From an uncultured Prevotellamassilia sp. (GTDB taxonomy: Bacteria > Bacteroidota > Bacteroidia > Bacteroidales > Bacteroidaceae), in contig CAKQOG010000031.1 in assembly GCA_934255485.1 (NCBI GenBank), positions 1 to 28,186 of the forward strand: DNA of 28,186 nucleotides, given 5' to 3'. The notes below the pieces were generated by a model. That model did no database searches and had not been told where the DNA came from. It saw only the letters and a list, made by a program, of their open reading frames with translations. Shown here piece by piece: positions 24,801 through 28,186 of this stretch (positions within the stretch are counted from its first letter, which is position 1; every line of letters begins with the position of its first letter). The position numbers and the translations under genes were made by a program.

Positions 24801-25437
24801 TATTTCTATCCCTGTAACTGATGCAGAACTTCGCAACGACTTAGAGTCTGTAAGTCAGCTCATCCTTGATGAAGTAAACGTTAAGGAACTTCGCTATGCC
24901 GATGCAAACATGCTCGAAAAGAAGGTGAAGTGCAACTTCCGTGTAATGGGTAAGAAGTTTGGCAAGTTGATGAAAGCTGTGAACGCTGCGGCTACGGCTC
25001 TCGGTCAAGATGATATCAATAAACTCGAAGTTGAAGGTGTGCTCTCACTAATAGTTGAGGGACAAACAATCGAAATCGAACGCTCTGATGTTGAGATTAT
25101 AAGCGAGGATATGCCGGGTTGGACAGTGGCTAACGATGGTGCTTTGACTGTGGCACTCGACCTTGAACTAACGCCAGAACTCCGCAATGAAGGTCTTGCA
25201 CGCGAGATTGTAAAGCGTATACAAACCTTCCGTAAGGAAAGTGGTTTCGAGATTACAGACCGCATTAAGGTGGTGTTTGAGCCCAACGAACAACTTGAGA
25301 AAGCTGTTGCTTCGTTTAAAGATTATATAGCATCTCAGGTGTTGGCAGATAGCATAGACTTTTCTGCAACCCTTACTGGCGATGTAACTGAGTTTGATTT
25401 TGATGAGTTTAAGTCGAAAGTAAACATCAGTCGATAA
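21895..25437 (+). CDS. ileS: Isoleucyl-tRNA synthetase (type 2, GxHH active-site signature)
   Basis: This enzyme activates isoleucine with ATP and charges tRNA-Ile. At 1180 residues it is longer than bacterial type-1 enzymes (about 940) and resembles the eukaryote-like type 2. The Rossmann core begins F-F-E-G-P-P-S-A-N-G and is followed by G-I-H-H (55-58) where the canonical signature is H-I-G-H, so positions 1 and 3 are exchanged. The second signature is K-M-S-K-R (731-735). An editing (CP1) domain is present, with W-T-T-T-P-W-T-L-P-S-N-T and G-T-G-I-V-H-I-A-P-T-F-G-A-D-D. The long C-terminal part (about 800-1180) binds the anticodon. It has its own promoter and appears to be monocistronic. 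The type-2 build is associated with mupirocin resistance. Confidence 0.97.
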   Translation: MKFTERTGLNLYKVNEDVLKEWDKQDLFHKSMSEREGCPSFVFFEGPPSANGHPGIHHVMARTIKDVFCRYKTMQGFQVKRKAGWDTHGLPVELGVEKELGITKEDIGKSISIEDYNARCRQNVMKFTQEWTDLSHLMGYWVDMEHPYITYENSYIETLWWLLGQLYKKGLLYKGYTIQPYSPAAGTGLSSHELNQPGCYRDVKDTTVTAQFAVLDPKPEMTKWGKPYFIAWTTTPWTLPSNTALCVGPNIDYVAVETFNPYTGEPMTAVVAQSRLAAYFKAEGENADFEAYKHGDKVIPYRVVGHWKGSELVGMHYKQLMPWVKPTEKIEDNAPKWVNEYATAHPEKCFESGVDKFVELEEKAFRVIGGDYVTTEDGTGIVHIAPTFGADDAKVAKAAEIPSLFLINKAGETRPMVDLTGKYYLLDELCDNFVKQCVDVEAYSHHAGDYVKNAYAPEFNKDGKYDEKAAAKAEDLNIIICMEMKQRGEAFKIEKHVHNYPHCWRTDKPILYYPLDSWFIRSSALKERMMELNNSIHWKPASTGSGRFGKWLENLNDWNLSRSRYWGTPLPIWRNAETREEVCISSIEELYNEIEKSVKAGIMTSNPLKEKGFVPGDYSSENYHRIDLHRPYVDNIVLVSPTGKPMKREADLIDVWFDSGSMPYAQIHYPFENKELLDKRIVYPADFIAEGVDQTRGWFFTLHAIATMVFDSVAFKAVISNGLVLDKNGNKMSKRLGNAVEPFGAIKKYGSDPLRWYMITNSSPWDNLKFDEEGVQEVARTFFGKLYQTYSFFAMYANVDNFDPEVAQVPISERPEIDRWILSELNTLIKDVTADFEDYEPTKAGRRIQTFVIDNLSNWHVRLSRKRFWGGGMNTDKLSAYQTLYTCLLTVAKLMSPIAPFYADRLYHDLTDGVKGVAESVHLAQFPKADETAIDKVLERRMELAQKVSSMTLSLRKKEHVIVRQPLQCISIPVTDAELRNDLESVSQLILDEVNVKELRYADANMLEKKVKCNFRVMGKKFGKLMKAVNAAATALGQDDINKLEVEGVLSLIVEGQTIEIERSDVEIISEDMPGWTVANDGALTVALDLELTPELRNEGLAREIVKRIQTFRKESGFEITDRIKVVFEPNEQLEKAVASFKDYIASQVLADSIDFSATLTGDVTEFDFDEFKSKVNISR

Positions 25438-25442
25438 ACATA

Positions 25443-25540
25443 TAAAAGTGCAAATATGCAAAGTGCTGCATTTTTCTCTATGATAATGTTGATGCAACTA
25501 TTTCATGGAAGAAGGTAGAATTTTGCGTATTTGCATTTTA
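25443..25540 (+). other. Structured intergenic element after ileS
   Basis: Positions 25449-25463 pair with 25521-25535 (15 consecutive pairs, two G-U). After a single bulged base, 25443-25447 pair with 25536-25540. The 57-nt interior contains a small nested hairpin (ATGCA/TGCAT, 25456-25471). No T run follows the 3' arm. It could act as an mRNA 3'-end structure or a regulatory leader of the DksA-like gene. The rest of the 222-bp gap, up to 25659, shows nothing else. Confidence 0.45.
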
Positions 25541-25659
25541 TTGATATAAACAGAAGAGTAGGCGTTGCTCTGAAGGTTAGTTTACTTGTTTCATTACCCC
25601 AAGAGAAAAGGTTAGGCAAATAAACGAATTGGTATATAAAATGATAAAAATTTAAAACC

Positions 25660-26046
25660 ATGGAAGAGAAAAAACGTTATACAGATGAAGAACTCGAGGA
25701 GTTTAAGCAGATTATACTGAAAAAGTTAGATGTTGCGCAGCATGACTATCATCAGATAATGGACACGCTGAGCAATAGTAATAGCAATGATGTAGAAGAC
25801 ACAATGTCCACCTACAATGTGCTTGAAGAAGGCTCAATGTCTCAGAGTAAAGAAGAACTTTCGGATATGGCAAGTCGCTTACAAAAGTTTATTAAAGCCC
25901 TTCAAGCAGCTCTTCTGCGTATTGATAACAAAACCTATGGAATATGTCGGGTAACGGGAAAACTCATACCCAAAGAGCGATTGCGTGCGGTTCCTCATGC
26001 CACATTAAGCATTGAAGCGAAACAAATGAAGAACCATAAGGCTTAA
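25660..26046 (+). CDS. DksA/TraR-family protein lacking the zinc-finger cysteines
   Basis: A 128-residue protein with an N-terminal helical coiled-coil (about 8-90) and a C-terminal domain aligned with DksA zinc fingers. The canonical C-x2-C-G-x2-I...R-L-x-A-x-P-x4-C-x2-C pattern is clear: C96-R-V-T99-G-K-L-I, then R-L-R-A-V-P-H-A-T-L-S117-I-E-A120. Only the first of the four cysteines is kept; the others are Thr99, Ser117 and Ala120. DksA proteins enter the RNA polymerase secondary channel and, with ppGpp, adjust transcription. This variant probably folds without metal. From memory, similar sequences are common in Bacteroidota, so the change looks ancestral. lspA follows after 111 bp. Confidence 0.85.
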   Translation: MEEKKRYTDEELEEFKQIILKKLDVAQHDYHQIMDTLSNSNSNDVEDTMSTYNVLEEGSMSQSKEELSDMASRLQKFIKALQAALLRIDNKTYGICRVTGKLIPKERLRAVPHATLSIEAKQMKNHKA

Positions 26047-26157
26047 CAAAGACTTTGCGTTCATCCATAGTAGATTATAATTAGACATAGCAGATGATAA
26101 GTAGGCATCAAGTCTATGTGTGCAAATTAAAACAGACAAAAACAGACATTATATATT

Positions 26158-26763
26158 ATGCGACGTTCGATAGTTGCCATACTTGTGGTGCTGATTGTAA
26201 TTGTAGTAGATCAGCTAATTAAAATAGATATAAAGACAACCTTCACACTTTGTGAAAACCACGCTATATTAGGTGATTGGTTCCATTTGGTGTTTATCGA
26301 AAACAGAGGTATGGCTTTTGGCATGCATTTTATAGGAACCATGTTTTTGGCTCTATTTAGAGTTGCTGCAATCATTTTCTTTAGCTATGCGCTATGCCGT
26401 TTAGTAAAAAATAAGTGCCCCTATGGATTGGTTGTATGCATGTCGATGATTATAGCAGGGGCTATGGGTAACATCATAGATAACATGTTTTATGGCTTGA
26501 TATTTACCGAGAGCACGTATTACGAAACAGCTCACATGGTAGCATTAGGTCAAGGTTATGGCTCTTTCTTATCAGGTAAGGTGGTAGATATGTTTTATTT
26601 CCCTTTGTTTGAATGGCCTAAGTGGATGCCCATAGTAGGAGGTGATACCTTTTTTGGTGCAATATTTAATTTTGCAGATGCTTCAATAAGTTGTGGGGCA
26701 GTAGCTTTGATAATATTTTATCATAAGTACATCTCAAAATTAGAATTGTTGTTTAAGAAGTAA
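26158..26763 (+). CDS. lspA: Lipoprotein signal peptidase (signal peptidase II)
   Basis: LspA is an inner-membrane aspartyl protease that cleaves signal peptides of diacylglyceryl-modified prolipoproteins before the lipidated Cys. The 201-residue protein has four hydrophobic segments. Conserved pieces are V-V-D-Q-L-I-K (16-22), E-N-R-G-M-A-F-G (48-55), G-N-I-I-D-N (104-109), V-V-D-M-F with catalytic Asp144 and F-N-F-A-D-A-S-I with catalytic Asp174. Compared with the 164-residue E. coli enzyme there is an insertion of about 25 residues between G-N-I-I-D-N and V-V-D-M (about 113-139), which should face the periplasm. A predicted lipoprotein gene follows after 15 bp and is probably co-transcribed. 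Confidence 0.96.
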   Translation: MRRSIVAILVVLIVIVVDQLIKIDIKTTFTLCENHAILGDWFHLVFIENRGMAFGMHFIGTMFLALFRVAAIIFFSYALCRLVKNKCPYGLVVCMSMIIAGAMGNIIDNMFYGLIFTESTYYETAHMVALGQGYGSFLSGKVVDMFYFPLFEWPKWMPIVGGDTFFGAIFNFADASISCGAVALIIFYHKYISKLELLFKK

Positions 26764-26778
26764 TAATATTACAAAGGT

Positions 26779-27681
26779 ATGAAGCTTTTACATACAGCAT
26801 TGAATTTTGTTCTACTTGCTTCTCTCATTTTTGTTCAAGCATGCAAGCCGAGTGCTCCTAAAGATGTGCTGAAGATGAAGGCTATAGAAAACGTTCTATA
26901 CGACTATCACATGGCACAAGCACTTGCAGAGCAAACACATCCTGACAGTGTGGCATATTATACACGTTTTTATCAGCAGGCAGTATTTCAAAAGCATAAT
27001 ATAACAAAGACTGATTTTGATCATTCTATGGAATATTATGAACGTCATACAGACCAGTTGAAAAAGATATATGAGCACCTTGCAGAACGCTTTGGGGGCA
27101 GTATAAATTCTGATGCAATGCCAGGCAACATATTGGTGCAGTCGTCTGTTAAGGGAGACACTTTAAGCATTTGGCGTGGTCCATCGAGCGTGTTATTGTC
27201 ATCGCAAGGAGTTAATCGCTTTGTATATACGCAGCGTGCTGATACATCGCTTCAGGCGGGAGATCAATTGCAGATGACGTATAATGTAGATTGGTTTTAT
27301 CACGAAGGCGAAAGACGTGGTATAGCGCAAGTGATAGTTCGTTACGAGGGAGACTCAATAGCAGTAATGCAGCAGTATTTCTATGCAAGCGGGCAGCAGT
27401 ATATGTCGCTAACGTTGGGTAATCGTAAAGTGAAACGCATTGATTGTTTTGTTTATCAGTGTGCTCCTTGGGCAGACCGTGTAAGAGTTTTGTTGTTGTC
27501 AAATATCAAAATGTATCGTTTGCGCAGCCATGATAAAGAAGCAAAAAGCGAGCAAGTTTCAAAGAGTAAGAAAGCTGTTTTAGATAGTACCAAACATCGC
27601 ATACTTAATCCGCAAATTCGCGTACGCGATAGTTTAATTAAGTCTGAAAAGGCAGAAGAACGCAAGCCTCACTTTTTATAA
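26779..27681 (+). CDS. DUF4296-family lipoprotein
   Basis: A 300-residue predicted lipoprotein. The signal peptide ends in F-V-Q-A-C, with Cys22 as the lipid anchor, so it would be a substrate of the neighbouring LspA. Residues about 28-110 match the DUF4296 pattern seen in Bacteroidota: an alpha-helical stretch with V-L-Y-D-Y-H-M-A-Q-A-L, then H-N-I-T-K-T-D-F-D-H-S-M-E-Y-Y. Residues about 115-245 look beta-rich and of no family I recognise. The tail (250-300) is Lys/Ser/Glu-rich and probably disordered. The role is unknown. It follows lspA at 15 bp and is followed by short direct repeats and a terminator. Confidence 0.75.
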   Translation: MKLLHTALNFVLLASLIFVQACKPSAPKDVLKMKAIENVLYDYHMAQALAEQTHPDSVAYYTRFYQQAVFQKHNITKTDFDHSMEYYERHTDQLKKIYEHLAERFGGSINSDAMPGNILVQSSVKGDTLSIWRGPSSVLLSSQGVNRFVYTQRADTSLQAGDQLQMTYNVDWFYHEGERRGIAQVIVRYEGDSIAVMQQYFYASGQQYMSLTLGNRKVKRIDCFVYQCAPWADRVRVLLLSNIKMYRLRSHDKEAKSEQVSKSKKAVLDSTKHRILNPQIRVRDSLIKSEKAEERKPHFL

Positions 27682-27698
27682 ACGCCTCCCTCATTTTT

Positions 27699-27767
27699 TA
27701 TAAAACAAAGAGTGAAGGATCTATAAACAGAGTGAAGATATATTCTATAAACAAAGAGTAAAGAAAA
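27699..27767. repeat. Three tandem imperfect copies of a ~23-bp repeat
   Basis: Three successive blocks start TATAAA and carry AAAGAGTGAAGA-like cores: 27699-27720, 27722-27745 and 27746-27767. Copies 1 and 3 share ACAAAGAGT. They lie just after the DUF4296 stop codon and before the terminator, and they encode nothing obvious. Confidence 0.6.
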
Positions 27768-27772
27768 ACCGA

Positions 27773-27820
27773 TTAGAGTGGCTTTAAATATGTTTTTAGA
27801 GCCACTCTAACGTTTATTTA
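27773..27820 (+). terminator. Terminator after the lspA-DUF4296 unit
   Basis: A perfect 11-bp stem TTAGAGTGGCT (27773-27783) with AGCCACTCTAA (27800-27810) extends inward by about five more pairs around a short loop. The T-rich CGTTTATTTA follows. The next gene starts 22 bp further on, so it must be transcribed from the intervening bases or by read-through. Confidence 0.75.
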
Positions 27821-27841
27821 ACCATTAGTATAGTTGATGAT

Positions 27842-28018
27842 ATGAAGAATAAAAGAATAGCTTATCCGCGTGTTATTTTCCCCTCTGGAGAGGTATTACG
27901 CAATGAGGTGATAGAGTTTGATGAGAATGAAAATGTGGTCAATCATTTTCCGCTTAAACAAGAACTTCCATTTGTAGAATGGCACAACGAAACGTTTGTA
28001 ATAGAATGTGATAAATAA
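27842..28018 (+). CDS. Small 58-residue conserved-looking protein
   Basis: An ATG-TAA frame of 58 codons, starting M-K-N-K-R-I-A-Y-P-R-V and ending with F-V-I-E-C-D-K. It contains an evenly spread mix of charged and hydrophobic residues and ordinary codons for this genome. Motif-like segments are P-S-G-E-V-L, V-V-N-H-F-P-L and E-W-H-N-E-T-F. From memory, short proteins with such P-F-x-E-W-H-N endings occur in Bacteroidales, and the beta-strand pattern faintly resembles the N-terminal strand region of amidohydrolases; both points are weak. There is no signal peptide or membrane helix. It sits between a terminator and the convergent tRNA gene. Confidence 0.6.
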   Translation: MKNKRIAYPRVIFPSGEVLRNEVIEFDENENVVNHFPLKQELPFVEWHNETFVIECDK

Positions 28019-28038
28019 AGAATGAGAATGTGATAAAT
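28004..28038. repeat. Direct 13-bp repeat across the stop codon of the small gene
   Basis: GAATGTGATAAAT occurs at 28004-28016 and again at 28026-28038. The first copy covers the last codons and part of the stop of the 58-residue gene. The 22-bp offset and partial similarity beyond the core suggest a local duplication. Confidence 0.6.
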
Positions 28039-28061
28039 GAGGAAAGAGGATATAATAAATA

Positions 28062-28109
28062 AAAAGAGAGAGAAAAGAAACTATATTAAATTTCTTTTCT
28101 CTCTCTTTT
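28062..28109 (-). terminator. Perfect 19-bp purine/pyrimidine hairpin, terminator for the tRNA side
   Basis: The arms 28062-28080 (all A/G) and 28091-28109 (all C/T) are perfect complements around a 10-nt loop. On the minus strand the second arm ends in five T and is followed by A/T-rich DNA (to 28050), a good terminator for the tRNA-Val transcript. On the plus strand the T tail is shorter, so it may act in both directions. Confidence 0.75.
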
Positions 28110-28112
28110 ATG

Positions 28113-28186
28113 TGGGCGTTGACGGATTCGAACCGCCGACCCTCTGCTTGTAAGGCAGATGCTCTGAACCAGCTGAGCTAAACGCC
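28113..28186 (-). tRNA. tRNA-Val (anticodon UAC), first base outside the window
   Basis: The minus strand reads as a full cloverleaf lacking only base 1. The acceptor pairs GGCGTT with AACGCC, and the missing first G would pair with C at 28114. There is a standard D arm (AGCTC...GAGC), an anticodon stem TCTGC/GCAGA with loop CTTACAA giving anticodon TAC (28150-28152 on the plus strand), and a T arm with TTCGAAT. The discriminator base is A (28113). CCA is not encoded. It decodes GUA and related valine codons. Confidence 0.95.

Noticed and set aside
26085..26119. Inverted repeat ACATAG...CTATGT between the DksA-like gene and lspA
   Set aside because: Short stem with an internal loop and no T tract; not supportable as a terminator or regulator.

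Overview
The window is chromosomal housekeeping DNA from a member of the Bacteroidota, most likely a Prevotella-like Bacteroidales. Evidence: low GC; several exact copies of the Bacteroidota -7 promoter box (TAnnTTTG) in intergenic DNA; no consistent Shine-Dalgarno; and family variants typical of the phylum (type-2 isoleucyl-tRNA synthetase, an ABC-F protein with a degenerate second half, a DksA-like protein without zinc cysteines, a DUF4296 lipoprotein beside lspA). I see no CRISPR array, insertion sequence, prophage or plasmid gene. The genus is inferred.

Layout. 1-5269 (+): the 3' part of a 4'-phosphopantetheinyl transferase gene, an ABC-F ATPase, grpE-dnaJ, and folC. 5337-7334 (+): pyrB-pyrI-flavin reductase, closed by a strong terminator. 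7497-9993 (+): glyA and a class II aldolase gene (fba) with its own promoter and terminator. 10281-15094 (+): SpoU/TrmH RNA methyltransferase, membrane glycosyltransferase, class I aminotransferase, FtsX-type permease. 15212-17938 (+): a secreted beta-trefoil/GEVED protein and a serine-type sulfatase. 17939-18506: the only long gene-free stretch, with terminators for both converging units and an unusual hairpin/repeat cluster. 18507-21597 (-): pyrK-pyrD, then a SUI1-family factor and a six-helix membrane protein. 21848-28018 (+): ileS, DksA-like gene, lspA, DUF4296 lipoprotein, a 58-residue protein. 28113-28186 (-): tRNA-Val(UAC), lacking its first base.

Functional themes. Pyrimidine synthesis appears twice: aspartate transcarbamoylase (pyrBI) on the plus strand and the NAD-linked class 1B dihydroorotate dehydrogenase (pyrKD) on the minus strand. 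folC and glyA both serve folate/one-carbon metabolism. grpE and dnaJ form a co-chaperone pair. lspA sits next to a predicted lipoprotein.

I found no convincing multi-gene novel system. The items most worth checking are the structured repeat cluster at 18181-18292, the swapped HIGH motif of IleS, the hairpin after ileS, and several proteins of known families that have lost canonical catalytic or metal-binding residues.
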